From: Taenia hydatigena | Taxonomy: Eukaryota > Platyhelminthes > Cestoda > Cyclophyllidea > Taeniidae | DNA length: 64,000 bases | Direction of reading: 5' to 3' | Assembly: GCA_036345935.2 (NCBI GenBank) | Contig: JADWOT020000006.1 | Location: forward strand, 14,482,519-14,546,518 | In this document: one piece after another, positions 15,201 to 32,834 of the stretch | Layout: each line of letters opens with the position of its first letter | Position numbering within the stretch: the first letter of the stretch is position 1 | Notes under the pieces: generated by a model | Databases searched by the model: none | What the model was told of the DNA's origin: nothing | The model's input: only the letters and a program-made list of their open reading frames with translations | Position numbers and translations under genes: made by a program

Positions 15201-15949
15201 GGTGATTTTGGCACCCTATTGCTCGCCACGAATTACAAATTGAGTGACAAATTTTAATAAAGCTGCCCAACAAGTCTGTATAATCCCTCAAATGGAAAGA
15301 AATATGTACATCGAATCGGCTTGATGTAAAGATTTATGAACGGAGAACGTAGAGGGCACTAAGAGCGGTTCTACTACCCTATCCCTTTGCAATAATGCAG
15401 CATGACACCTTGCATAAATAAAAGTAGCACAAAAGATTTACTAAAACGACGGCCTAGAAGAACTTGACCATTATTACGCAAAAGAATGGAAATCATGGGG
15501 TTGAAAGGGATGAGAGGTCAAACGGGCGTGACCCTGCACATAATTAGCATAAGGGCGCACCGGGGTCAGAACTCTGCCCATCGCGATAGTGTTGAACGAA
15601 AGCAAGTGGTACATCCTCCCACTCGGATTGTTTACATAAACAGGGGAGGGTGGAGTGGAGCTGGTATAGACCATAGCATAGTCCAGTGCGCATGTGGAAA
15701 AATCCAGGTCTAGTGACGTATAAGTCAAAACAGAAGAAATTAACATACGATAATGACCAATGAAAAGAAGCAGTGTCACGCCATTCCATGTAAATGAGCT
15801 GATGAAGCGAAGCACACAAAAAGTACCTCCTCATAGCGGTCGAAGTAAGAGCCCTCTCGGAGCGCGGCAGGGACTGGTCTTCGCCACACAAAGTCATATG
15901 CCTTGGTCGATGGCACGGTGCGTTGTCTCTTAGCTATATCTGAGGACAT
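298..15949 (-). CDS. PLCB4-like: Phospholipase C-beta, PLCB4/norpA type (5' 20 exons; truncated at window edge)
   Basis: Hydrolyses PI(4,5)P2 to IP3 and diacylglycerol downstream of Gq at the plasma membrane. Exons in coding order on the minus strand: 15949-15827, 12717-12637, 11843-11784, 10417-10271, 9816-9737, 8617-8482, 7934-7834, 7449-7395, 7104-6985, 6866-6583, 5775-5682, 5348-5269, 4702-4618, 4233-4143, 3736-3623, 3309-3170, 2078-1937, 1599-1515 (or 1391-1307), 927-855, 401-298. All junctions are GT/AG and all phases join, giving about 731 residues. PH domain is about 1-150 and EF hands about 165-300. The X domain holds catalytic His369 (SSHNTYL) and His416 (ITHGK) and Ca2+ ligands Asn370, Glu399 and Asp401 (IELDCW). 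An acidic X-Y linker follows ([12 protein letters not shown]), then Y-domain motifs MSSF, RIYP and IFWNAGCQM. The start codon was chosen because it opens the exon matching the family N-terminus (FDRYEE). C2 and the C-terminal coiled coil lie off the left edge. Least certain are the donor at 6985 and acceptor at 6866, which add about 35 residues before the X domain. The other introns, up to about 1.4 kb, hold nothing recognisable except a C-run at 7488-7503. Confidence 0.95.
1307..1391 (-). other. PLC-beta Y-domain exon, copy B (tandem duplicate, alternative exon candidate)
   Basis: A second exon lies 123 bases downstream of copy A. It also has exactly 85 bases, a phase-1 acceptor (TTTGAG, preceded by a long pyrimidine tract) and a phase-2 donor (GTATCT). 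It encodes RLSFQMSSF and [12 protein letters not shown] and would join the same next exon to give FVCYNKR. It matches copy A at 13 of 29 positions by hand count and keeps MSSF, ALGL and EFV. Including both exons, or neither, would shift the frame, because 85 is not a multiple of three. Exactly one can be used in a full-length protein. The intact frame suggests selection, but there is no transcript evidence. Confidence 0.75.
1515..1599 (-). other. PLC-beta Y-domain exon, copy A (conserved version)
   Basis: This 85-base exon enters in phase 1 after TATGTAG and leaves in phase 2 before GTATCC. It encodes about 29 residues including NIHYHMSSF and [12 protein letters not shown]. Spliced to the exon ending at 927 it gives [14 protein letters not shown], the expected vertebrate/insect PLC-beta sequence. 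The first serine of MSSF corresponds to a substrate-phosphate contact in PLC-delta1 (known for the family). This is the canonical version of the exon. Confidence 0.9.
7488..7503. repeat. C-rich homopolymer run
   Basis: Eight C, one T and seven C in a row inside the PLC-beta intron 7450-7833. It is a simple low-complexity tract. Confidence 0.8.
12718..15826 (-). other. PLC-beta intron 1 (3.1 kb)
   Basis: This intron separates the exon with the start codon from the rest of the PH-domain exons. It holds a degenerate CATA-type repeat at 14152-14243 and a slightly GC-richer patch at about 14030-14130. Several open frames in it look like chance and I see no other conserved coding sequence. Confidence 0.7.
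14152..14243. repeat. Degenerate (CATA)n / (TACG)n microsatellite
   Basis: About 90 bases of tetranucleotide repeats of the CATA type, interrupted by TGCA and CGTA variants. It lies in PLC-beta intron 1. Short His/Tyr-rich frames across it are repeat translations, not genes. Confidence 0.85.
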
Positions 15950-17202
15950 TGGACTTCACTGAAAGATATGTAACATGAGGCCTGGATTACATCCTTCAAC
16001 TATGAAGAAATGCAAAAAACTCATCCGCAGAAACGGTTCTTTTCAACGGAAAAAATTGCTTTAAGAAATGGCAACAGACGTGCCAGACACAAACGCAAAA
16101 TTATTAGCTAAGGCGAAACAAAACATCGACGGAATTGGAATTTGGAAGGAATGTGGACTTGATAGGCCATTAAACAAAGAACAGCACTTCACCACAGTAG
16201 CAGAAACGCACAGAAAAAAATGCATAAGATTAACGGGAGCACTGTCCAATATAAAAACCCAAGAAATGATTCAAATAAAAAATAATGCTCATGGCAAATG
16301 AATATATGTCAAGTTGTAAATGCTGAAAAATAAAACGCATAAAATCGTTGCGACGAAACAAGTTAGAACAACAGCAATTGAATTGAGCACAAAATCGAAC
16401 GTTTATCCCAACTAACAGAAGCACAAGTGAGCAAAATTCGCCGGCTTAGCATTTTAAATCGGTTAATGACTTTAGAAACGTACATTAATGTACCTGGTAG
16501 GGATAATAGAAGAGGAATTACCCAGATGACAAAAAATTTCTAGCTCGCAAAAAAGAAGAAAGTGATGGTAAAACGCTGAACCGGAAACAAGGCTAAACAG
16601 CCGTGTAATGATTGCACAACACAAGACCATGTCAGTATTAATCCCAAAAGCAGCGAGTTATTTGCCAGCAAAATACAATAGCGATTCCACATTAAAATCC
16701 TAATATTTTCCGGAAAGCAGAGGAAACTCACTAACTGCGCCAGATTCTTGTGAAAACTAATGATATGCTTTGGTAATAAAATTACACCATAAAAGAGACA
16801 CGCCTCATGCCCGGGATGAGAAATGACCACAAAACGGTAAATAGACAATTTCAATGAAGCATTTACCAATTAGTCCGCAACCATCAGCAGAGGCTAGCAG
16901 TCCAAACAACTAACAAGCAGACATTCATTTTCTTCATTTCATAAAACGGACGGCGCAAAAATACTCGGGTTGAAGAAGTTAAACAAGGTGGGCTAAAACG
17001 AAAACAATAAGTAATTGCAAAATTAAAATAATTGAATCATTAAACGGCTCCAAATAAAACTTAAATTCAATAAAAATTAATTTTGAGCAACTTGTTAGTG
17101 GAGTAAGAAACTAAGTTCGTCAAAATCCGTAGAATCAGGTGAACAATAGAAAAGTCCGACATACGTCGATACTATATGATTCTTGAAATTTGATGCAATG
17201 AC

Positions 17203-17404
17203 TGTAGTACTTCGTTGGTTGGAACTACCGGTTTCGGTCAAGGTCACAGAGGTGGCCGTACTGCCCTAGCTGCGTGGGCTGGCCTCCAGGCCATTCCAGC
17301 AGCCTATTTCCCTCTGTCCGTTGAATATATATATATATATATATATATATTCTGCCCTAGCATTCTGCCTTCTTTTACCTTCGAGGGAGCCTCGGAACGC
17401 TACA
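17203..17404 (+). mobile_element. Solo LTR of TRIM-like family, with expanded (AT)n
   Basis: It begins TGTAGTACTT and ends CGCTACA, so it has the same TGTAG/CTACA ends as the LTRs at 17752-18561. Internal blocks are shared with them, for example GGTCAAGGTCACAGAGGTGG and TGAATATATAT. Flanks are ATGAC and TTGAC, a 5-bp target duplication with one mismatch. It is 202 bp against about 185 for the other copies, because the internal TATA tract has expanded to about 27 bp of AT repeat. No internal region adjoins it, so it is probably a product of LTR-LTR recombination. Confidence 0.8.
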
Positions 17405-17751
17405 TTGACAGCATTGTGTATTGCACTTTGTGCTTATCTTGAAGGACGAAAACCAAAGTGAAGTAAATAATAAGCACACGAAATCCCAATGTGTCTTCTA
17501 GTTCCCGAGTAGCATGTTTGACTTGGATTGTTTAAATCCAGCTTTTATCGACAACGGCCGAAATTTTCCTCTCGTGACTGAGCGGAAGCCATCGGTTCCT
17601 AGAGAACAAGCGAATTCTGACTTTAAATGACCTTCATTCCATGTTCACATTTGCAAGACTAATCAAAATAAAGACTCCATATCTGATCAATCTGCTCATT
17701 TACTCGACGTTTTATGCTATACCTAGTGTTGCATTATTCTTGAGTCATCAC

Positions 17752-17891
17752 TGTAGGTAGAATATATATTCAACGGACAGAGGGAAATAAGCTGCTAGCA
17801 TGGCCTGGAGGCTAGCCTACGCAGCTAGGGCAATACGACCACCTCTGTGATCTTGACCAAAACCGGCAGTTTTAACAGACAAAGCACTGCA
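17752..17891 (-). repeat. 3' LTR of the TRIM-like element, internally deleted
   Basis: It starts TGCAGTGC next to the purine tract and ends CTACA, like its partner. It is only 140 bp because a block near its downstream end, matching the segment with CTTCGAGGAAGTCTCGGGACG in the other LTR, is missing. The terminal five bases are retained, so the deletion is internal rather than a truncation. Confidence 0.8.
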
Positions 17892-18377
17892 TTGCCCCTT
17901 TCCTCTTTCGAGCGTCGTCCCCAACGCGACCCTCGGTACATCTCCAGCGTTAGCCATCATAACATACTTAGTGCTGCAACCAAGCCGATCGCCGACATTC
18001 GACGCGATTGAGGCTATGCTTGACACCAACCCCAGTGACCCTTCTTGGCTGTGCATTGGACTTGGAGTTTCGTTTGGCTTGGGAACAAAGTTCAAAATAA
18101 GTGATTCTGCTGACCATCAGTATGTCCGATCTCCTTAAGCAAGTATAATAGAGGTAATCTTCGAAACGAAAGTTTCCAGGTGGTCCATGGCTAGTGTCGC
18201 TTCAGCTGTTGATAGCTTTCTTGTAGAACACGGGGATGGGGTAGATGCCGGAGTTGGACACCGTTCGTGGCCCATCCGTAGCACATGCACTTCTTTCGCA
18301 CCGCAGCAACATGCCGCAGGCGGTAGAGATCGGGATAATAACCCTATAGAGTCGGGTCCGCTTTCCGCTGCCACCAA

Positions 18378-18561
18378 TGTAGCGTCCCGAGACTTCCTCG
18401 AAGGCAAAAGAAGGCAGAATGTCAGGGTAGAATATATATTCAACGAACAGGGAGAAATGGGCGGCTGGCATGGCCCGGAGGCCAGCCTACGCAGCTAAGG
18501 CTGTACGGCCACCTCTGTGACCTTGACCGAAACCGGTAGTTCCAACAAACAATGTACTACA
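18378..18561 (-). repeat. 5' LTR of the TRIM-like element
   Basis: This 184-bp LTR has TGTAG...CTACA ends. It contains an AATATATATTC stretch that could serve as a TATA-like promoter, as expected for LTR-driven transcription. Confidence 0.85.
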
Positions 18562-18626
18562 ATCACTTTTAGATAATTCCCGGTCTGCATAAATCTTTAC
18601 ATGGAAGTGAGCTACTTGCGCAGTGA

Positions 18627-18807
18627 TACCCCATATGTCTTCGCAGAGGGCGGTAAGAGACAAAATGCTTTGGCAGAATATATAGAGTCGCAGAGCGTAG
18701 TGCTGCAATTTTGACCTGAAGGCCAGCTTACCCGGTGAAGGAACAATTGTAGGGAATCTAAGTATCTTCTTCACCAAAACCGAGCGTTAAGCAACCAATG
18801 CGTTGCA
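18627..18807 (-). mobile_element. Strongly decayed LTR of the same family
   Basis: It shows partial similarity to the family in the same order: AGAATATATA, AGGCCAGC, a degenerate ACCAAAACCG block and an end resembling the LTR terminus (GCGTTGCA). Edges are approximate and no target duplication was seen. It lies just beyond the complete element, so it may be an older nested or neighbouring insertion. Confidence 0.45.
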
Positions 18808-19348
18808 TTTGTAGATGGTAATGGGTAAGTGTACACCAACTCGTGGCCAAATAGGGCGTCAGTAATCTTAAGAACATGTCAGACTCTAACCTTTTGCAAT
18901 CTATTTCTCATCCTATTTGGGTACAGACTGTATTTGACTTATACGTCTGAAGCGAAAAGTCGGGGCCATGACGTGTACTGGATTGTTTTTTGATGATTAG
19001 AATCACTGCATCTTAAAAATGCTGTGATTGAGGGAATTTTCTTGACAAAGTTGTCTTTATTAATCTAGAAATTTCTAATGTATTGTTAAAATGAGCCTTT
19101 TGCTGTTAGCGAATTTGTAAGTGGTCTCAAACATTTGTTTTAATATTCGGCAAAAGCTTGCTTGTGTGCGCAAATCTTTTACAAACTTTAGTAAATATGC
19201 AATTTATTTTACTTGATCAAGCAATTACGCCTCTATTTATGCATTGACCTCGAGCTGATGATGCGGGATACGGTGTCGTTCCTTCGCTATAATTAGTCAA
19301 TTGGACTGAGTAGCATCTAAAAACTAGGGTTTTCCGACACATATATCA

Positions 19349-26182
<6,834 letters not shown>

Positions 26183-26208
26183 TTTGGCCATGTTTGCTGC
26201 AAGTAGCA

Positions 26209-26214
26209 AATAAA
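26209..26214 (+). terminator. Poly(A) signal of the ERK gene
   Basis: AATAAA lies 27 bases after the TAA stop codon of the MAP kinase. It is the canonical signal at a short but plausible distance, so the 3' UTR would be very short. Confidence 0.6.
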
Positions 26215-28974
26215 TATGTCCACTGTTCAACACAACGCCATTATCTTGACCTGATCACGTGACATTCACGCAAAGGCGATGGCTGGTTGATTGCGTGCCG
26301 AACTTCTCGTGTGAAAACGACCTGTGCCATGCTAGTTCTCCTACTTTTGCCATGCCTCAAGAGAATATGCCTTCACCAAGTCAACGAGAAGCAATCAATC
26401 TCAACTCTTGAAATAATGGAAGACTTTAAGTAAAAAAATGGTTGCGATTCTGCCTAAGTTAAGCGCATATTAACCTGGTTTTACAATGCAGGTAGGTGTG
26501 CGACATTTATAGTGCTTGTAGAAACTAATACGTATGTCATTCTTCTTTTTTTTGCGGATGTTATTACTAAGAATTAATTTGTTTTGTTTGTTTTTTACAT
26601 CCTTTTCCCTTCTGTTTTGCTGCGTCATTTTAGAGATGCAGGTTGAAAGTAATCCCATGAGGTTTAATAGAATTCAAACGCTGTCTCAAAGAAGAAGAAG
26701 CCTCAATCGTGTGGGCTCCTCGATTGTCACTTTGTATTTCTTCCGCGCTTCTGTCATGTATTTTCATTCACTCTTGAGAATTGATCGAATGGCACACTTC
26801 AGTGAATCAAATCATGTTTCTCTTATCCTCCACATAATCCCATATATACTGATGTGCAATTTAAGAAACTCTTTATGTCCAACGCTGAACGACTGGATGT
26901 TAATCACCAGTGAAGTTACTTTTATGGAGGTTTTAGTTCGAAAAGTCGCCTTCACATTTAGTTAGTAAGGGGCTCTAAGTGCAGAAGTCGGGACTCCTGT
27001 GGTCTTGAAATTAATTACGATAGCGATAATTAAGTGAGTGAACTTGAGTGTCGTAGCAATTTTTGCGATGTGCGGTATGTTGACGAATCATTTGCACTGC
27101 TTGGTCAAATTACAGCTTCGTCCATGTTACGAGTGACAGCAGATACATCTAGAATGCTCAATATCGCCATTTTCTGGCAGATGGCCCAGATACGCAGTTC
27201 AACAAGATACCTTTTTTGCCAAATCGCTTCCACTTTTCCATCAAGTTTTATTAGATTTAAATGAGGGGTGTATTTCTGAAAGGCATTCAAGCACATAAAA
27301 ATCACATCAAGAATTCAATGAAGGAGGGACAGTTGGGAGTGCGGGCGTAGGACCTTGAAGGACGCTCTCCAACCACAAGAATGCGGCCGTTCTCCAGTGG
27401 CAAAAATGAGTATTGTCACTCCAATTTTCATTTTTGCCCTCTCTAAACTTATTTATACTTGGATTCTATTGAAATTGGGAAAAACCAACCGGCATTGAAA
27501 AGAAATTGACGATTAGCAAGTGGCACTGTTGAGGCTGTTTCCATAGAGAGGGGGGCAGGTGGGGGGAGGGCGGTGCAGATGTCGTGCCATTTAGCTTGAT
27601 GAAATGGATAGCAAACGAAGTCTGAGTGGGTGGACGAGATGCCGATTCGACCACACTTCATCAATGAAAATACCAAAAATAGTGTTGAAATGAGCTTGCA
27701 TATCTGCTCTTGCTTCCACTATTTTGTTGAGCATTTTCGCAGTAACTTACCCTCGAACATTTATTGCCTTATTGTTGCAAATTGTACACTGCGTAAACGA
27801 ATTTGCTTTTATTATCATACTTACTCGTCTGCACAAACAATATCTTAATGGGATTTCGTGGCGCAAATTAGCGCAACAAAATTACAGCACCGTTTCACTA
27901 CACACATTATGGCTGCTTAGTAGATCCGAATTAATCAGACTGTCGCGAGCGAATTGCTTATTGTACCGAATCTTTTTCCGTGAATGATGGGGAATAAAGG
28001 TAATTGATTCAATACGAGTAGGACGTTTATAGCCCAACGGCTTCTCGTCGGTGGTAGTTCATAAGTGATGTTTGAAACGATAATATTCAACACTTGCGGT
28101 CGTTGTTATAAGCATGCTTTTTGCGGTTGTTGTGGGCCCTAAGCTATAAATTTGGCCTCATGTGCTCTGAAGAATGTTGTGAGATTTTGTCATTCCAGGG
28201 GGTGAGTATTTGGACTCCTTTTTCATTAAATAATCGGTATACGACTACTGGCGGTGAACCATGATTAAATCACACAATCGTTAATGGGCGGATAACGAAG
28301 AAGGAGAGTTACGTCGAGAAGGTTTGCAAAAGCTCGGAGTTGGGAAGAGATAGTAAGTAAAAAATTTAAAGTGCAAAAATATTGCTAAACGGGGCAGAGT
28401 GGAGGACAAGTGTTAAGAGAATGCATCTATCAACACAATCTAACGTAGGAAGTACGTTAACGTTATGGTCTTCTAATCCCAACACAGAAGGAGGCGTTGT
28501 TTTTGTCTTCTCTTTATTTGCACGTGTCGACATCGGGCTGCGTTCCTCGGATAGCCAAATGCAGCAGTCGGCATTTCGAATAATTGAATCGCGTCAAACA
28601 CCCCCACATGGTGGAGTCGTTCTTTCACCAAATTAAACTGCTTCCCTCCATCATAAATGGTCACTTTCTCTTTTGAGTTTTGTGCATCTAGAGAGATTCT
28701 TGCATAAACATTCATGCACTTGCCATCATTGCGCAAATTTTGGGTTAAATAAAGTTAGGTACACTCCTATTTTAGAATATGTCTTATAATGTGCTCCTTG
28801 AATTTGTTCATTGGAATGCTTGCCTGGAACAAGCATGTCAAAGTCGCGGCTGTCATAGGCTGGTGTTCTCAAGTTAATCAGATATATCCGAATTTTGTTA
28901 AATAGAAATGGAGTGAAATTTTGGAAGATTGCTTAAAAAAAATGTTTCTGATTTTCACCTCTCGGAGTCGTTGT

Positions 28975-29160
28975 TGTAGCATCCCGAGACTTCCTTGAAG
29001 ACAAAAGAAGGCACAATACTGGGGCAGAGTATATATATTCAGCAAGCAGAGGGAACGGGGCTGCTGGGATAGCCCGGAGGCCAGCCCTCGCGGCTAGGGT
29101 AGTATGGTCACCTCGATGACCGTAAGCGAGACCGGCAGTCGAAACATGCAAAGTATTACA
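28975..29160 (-). mobile_element. Solo LTR of TRIM-like family with perfect target duplication
   Basis: A 186-bp copy: on the plus strand it begins TGTAGCATCCCGAGACTTCC and ends GTATTACA. The flanking five bases are GTTGT on both sides, a perfect target-site duplication. No second LTR or interior adjoins it. Confidence 0.88.
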
Positions 29161-32100
29161 GTTGTAACGGATTTCCAATTAACAAAATGCAAATACCTCT
29201 CGCAATGCACAAAAATACAAATGGGATGCAAACCTGCTTAAACACTTCCTAGGCATGTTAAAAGTTGCACGAATTTGTCAACAGCAACTAGATACCGAAC
29301 GAATGTATCACTCAAAAGCAAAGCAACTCATCCTCCTATGAACGTCTTGCCTAAAGGCAATGGGTGCCTTGGTGTATCAAATCACTAATGAGTAATAAGA
29401 CTAATTAAACGTACAATTATGAACACTTTTTAAGATTAAGATGTTACTATTTTTACTCTTTTCCTCCATGGCGACTGATGAAAACGTTTAAAGGAGACTG
29501 TCTTGCAAAAACACATTGAGGATTTACTCTACATTTGAGATCATAAACGTTCTCTACATATCCACACTTCTGACTTTTCAAATGGTGCCAAAAATTGCCG
29601 ACTTAGAAATACCCCTTACATGTTTAATTACAAAATATTAAAGTAAGTGTCGGTTTTGACGCCATTATAATGTTTTCATCGAGGTCTCTGATTTGGACGA
29701 CTACGTCAGAGAGGACTTCAACAATGAGAACTTCATTGAACGCTTGATCAAACCATAAATTTGGAGTTAACGGGCCCTGAACATTAACAAGTGATAGGTT
29801 GATATTACATAAATAACCGCTACCTGCAATTTTCAGTAGCACTCCTAGAGAAGCAACACGGCCGTTGACTCGTTTCCACCGTTGTTGGCATGTGCATGGC
29901 ACTTTATTCACGCAATGAGGCTGGCCCAATGATTGCGCAAACATTCAAATTGGTTGGTGAGAGCATTAAAATAAACACATGAAGTCGCACAAAATTAAAT
30001 GTTAGGTGTTGAATAAGAGGCAACACAGTAATGAGACGTCTCACAGCTGTGATGCATAGGCAAGTTTGTCTACACAAATAAGTATTTTTAAATTCCAAGT
30101 TATGGATTTTTTAAATTTCCCGCTTAAATTATTGCTATGTAAAAGTCAGCCTTCGTTGCCTAATGTCACCGTTGCGTGGTACAATTCTGTGTGGTTTCGA
30201 AATATGGATAGTAATGCGACATTCGACTTACTTGAAGGAAACTTGGAATTAAAATTCCTAGCAGTAGATAATCTTTCGCAACGAAGTCGCGGTTGCTCTG
30301 TTTTACATAAAGATTCTTTAGCCAAATTTAAGAGATAACCCATGTTTCTGCACATGAGACTCGTTAATAGAGTGAACTAAAAATTACGGAATCTTTCAAA
30401 TCAAACATTGTGCTAAACTTTATCTAATGTGAATAAACAGCATGAAATCTACAGAACAGGGCTTCAGTACTTTATTGTCATTTATTTTTAAGGCTTGGTG
30501 GCTTTGAATATGTATGCGAAAAAGGAGTACTTGAAAGAATTTGTTTGGGGGGAAGGGGGAGTAGTAAGAGCAGGAGACAAGGCTTAGCGGTCGTTGGATG
30601 GAAGTCGTGGTGGGCTTAGGGATGGGATAGCAACAGTTCTGAGTGCTTCTGTGCCCATACTGACAGGGAGAGTGGAGGTGTGAATGCGGTGGGCTGGTTC
30701 TCGAGCCCACGCTCCTGCGCGCGTGCACACAAGCACAGGCTTGGAGCGTGCCGCGCCGCAGGGACGCGCGAGCAACATGCGACGACGGCACCGAGGAAAG
30801 CAGCTATGGATTTGTTGGTGTAATTTACGAGGTGCAAAATAACCCCGCACCCATCTACACACTAGCAATTACACACGTGCACCCACTTGGAGGCCTTTTA
30901 CCCTCCATTTATGTGCTTCGATCTCGCCTAGCAGGACCTCACCAGCTCAATACTTATTGAAACAGAACTTGTAATGCTTTTTTGGCCTATGTGATGCAGG
31001 TTCTTTAAAGTATTAGTGACAATTCAAAACTAGTAATTTCCGATGAGAACACAGAAGAGCGACCGTGGTATTTGATAATACTTTTTTAATCAAGGAGAAA
31101 TAAAAGCATGTGCAAGAATACGTGATTCAGAGGGTGTATTGTTATGCATATCTAAAGTAATGCAATGTTTTGTATTTAATTTTTTTGCCGAACAATATCG
31201 TTCACACGTTCATTTGCTTTTAGTAGAGACGATAACGGAGAACTACCTTCCCATAGTAACGTTTTTATTAAACGGAGATGAACGTTTCATTACAAATAAT
31301 GGGATATTACAGTCGAGTCTTTGAGGACAACGCTACCATGCTTCAAAGGTGTCCTCTACACTCGCAAAATTCTGCTTCTTCCTCAGTCAGTGTCGTCTGG
31401 GAAATTCAGCCTTTGTCAGTGGTGTGCTAATTCTTCTATTCAAATGCCAATACTTGAGTTGGGACAAAAAGTAGTATTACCTTAAATTTACCCGACACAA
31501 AGAAATGCAATGAATAATAGATGGAAAGGAATACTTGACTCACCAATGAAAGGTTGTGCATTTGTTTTATTTTTGGATTGTATCGGCATCAATTTCTTGC
31601 AAAGGCATACTATTAATAACTAGGATATCATCTCAGTTAAAAACCTGCAGTTAGCTAAAACGAAGTATTTGGTGGGGAAACCAATTTAGGCAATAAGGGC
31701 TTCCTTCAGTAGGCAGGTATATCGTCTATCCAGAAAACTAGTTAAATATTATTTGAGAATAACCATTATATTTATAGAGATTTCAGTTCAATTATTTTGA
31801 GATTAAAATTCCATAAAAAGGTGGACTTTTCAGGTTACCTTTAAGTTATAAGTACTGATGCATCGATATTGGCAGTAGGTGCTCCCAAGTGTTACGCGGC
31901 CTCTCCCCCATCCGCTTTCGCATTTTAGCGAAGCTATTTGTTTCGCAAAGATGGTATAGTATACATAGACTAGTTGTCTTGGAAACTTTTTGGGATGGAA
32001 CAAGGTGGCATCACAGTTTTCGCTACTTGTACTACCACTTAATACAACTTGCCTGAAGAGCAGCTCACGAGCAAAAACATCATAATGCAACCGCAGGAAA

Positions 32101-32603
32101 GTAAATGTGTAAAACAAAGGCAACTTCCGGTTTCGATCAGCCACATCGGTCACTATAGCAATGTTCAAGTCACCAGCACTAAGTTTTGTCAATTTCCAAA
32201 ATTTGCACTGCAATGTACACAGGTCTTTTGAGTTTTAAATTGATAGTAGCACGAAGAAACAGCTATGCGCGAAAGGTAAGACAACCAAGGTCCCATGCAC
32301 TGAAATAAAGCAGGATGATGCAAAAAAAGACCTAATTGCATTTAATTTTTTAAGATAAAGACAATTATTATATGATTTAGAGAAAATGCCATTTCGGTGG
32401 CAACTTTTCCATTTACAGTTCATTTGGGGCATTAAAATATTTAATTTTGCAATGGGCTTGCATAAGTTTATATTTGTGTCAATTTTTGGCATACTCGGTG
32501 CACCTTAGATGCCATATTAATTCTGGGACGAACGCTGCTTGCTTGTCTAGTTCACCGTGGGTCCTTTTCCAAATTTTTCCAGTCGCTCTCATTCGCAGAT
32601 TCC

Positions 32604-32834
32604 CCTTCCTTCCTTCCTTCCTTCCTTCCTTCCTTCCTTCCTTCCTTCCTTCCTTCCTTCCTTCCTTCCTTCCTTCCTTCCTTCCTTCCTTCCTTCCTTC
32701 CTTCCTTCCTTCCTTCCTTCCTTCCTTCCTTCCTTCCTTCCTTCCTTCCTTCCTTCCTTCCTTCCTTCCTTCCTTCCTTCCTTCCTTCCTTCCTTCCTTC
32801 CTTCCTTCCTTCCTTCCTTCCTTCCTTCCTTCCT
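32604..32834. repeat. (CCTT)n microsatellite, about 58 copies
   Basis: A nearly perfect CCTT/TTCC tetranucleotide tract of about 230 bp. It continues as an imperfect pyrimidine tract to about 32896, where it becomes CT repeats. The long Pro-Ser-Phe-Leu and Lys-Glu-Gly-Arg frames that cross it on the two strands are translations of the repeat and not genes. Assembly length may be unreliable here. Confidence 0.97.

Larger units (their letters stand above)
17752..18561 (-). mobile_element. Complete TRIM-like non-autonomous LTR element (810 bp)
   Basis: Two direct LTRs of one family flank a 486-bp interior, and the whole is bounded by a perfect 5-bp target duplication, ATCAC (17747-17751 and 18562-18566). 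Read on the minus strand, the 5' LTR is 18561-18378. A tRNA-type primer-binding site starting TGGTGGCAGCGG begins at 18376. The interior ends in a purine tract (AAAGAGGAAAGGGG, about 17895-17910), followed by the 3' LTR at 17891-17752. There is no room for protease, reverse transcriptase or integrase, so it would depend on enzymes supplied elsewhere. Size and layout match TRIM elements reported in taeniid cestodes (established knowledge); identity to that family is inferred. Confidence 0.85.
15950..19348. other. Intergenic region between divergent PLC-beta and ERK genes
   Basis: This 3.4-kb stretch lies between the two start codons, so it must contain 5' UTRs and promoters for both genes unless upstream exons were missed. 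I could not place a TATA box or initiator with confidence. About a third of it is occupied by LTR-family sequences (17203-17404, 17752-18561 and about 18627-18807). The 16068-16301 frame has no recognisable family. Confidence 0.7.

Noticed and set aside
16068..16301. Plus-strand frame of 77 codons upstream of PLC-beta (MATDVPDTNAKLLAK...)
   Set aside because: It has no recognisable family or flanking splice or poly(A) signals and is in AT-rich DNA, so it is probably chance.
27545..27575. G-rich run that could form a G-quadruplex
   Set aside because: Run spacing is irregular and only three runs have three or more G, so the standard motif is not met.
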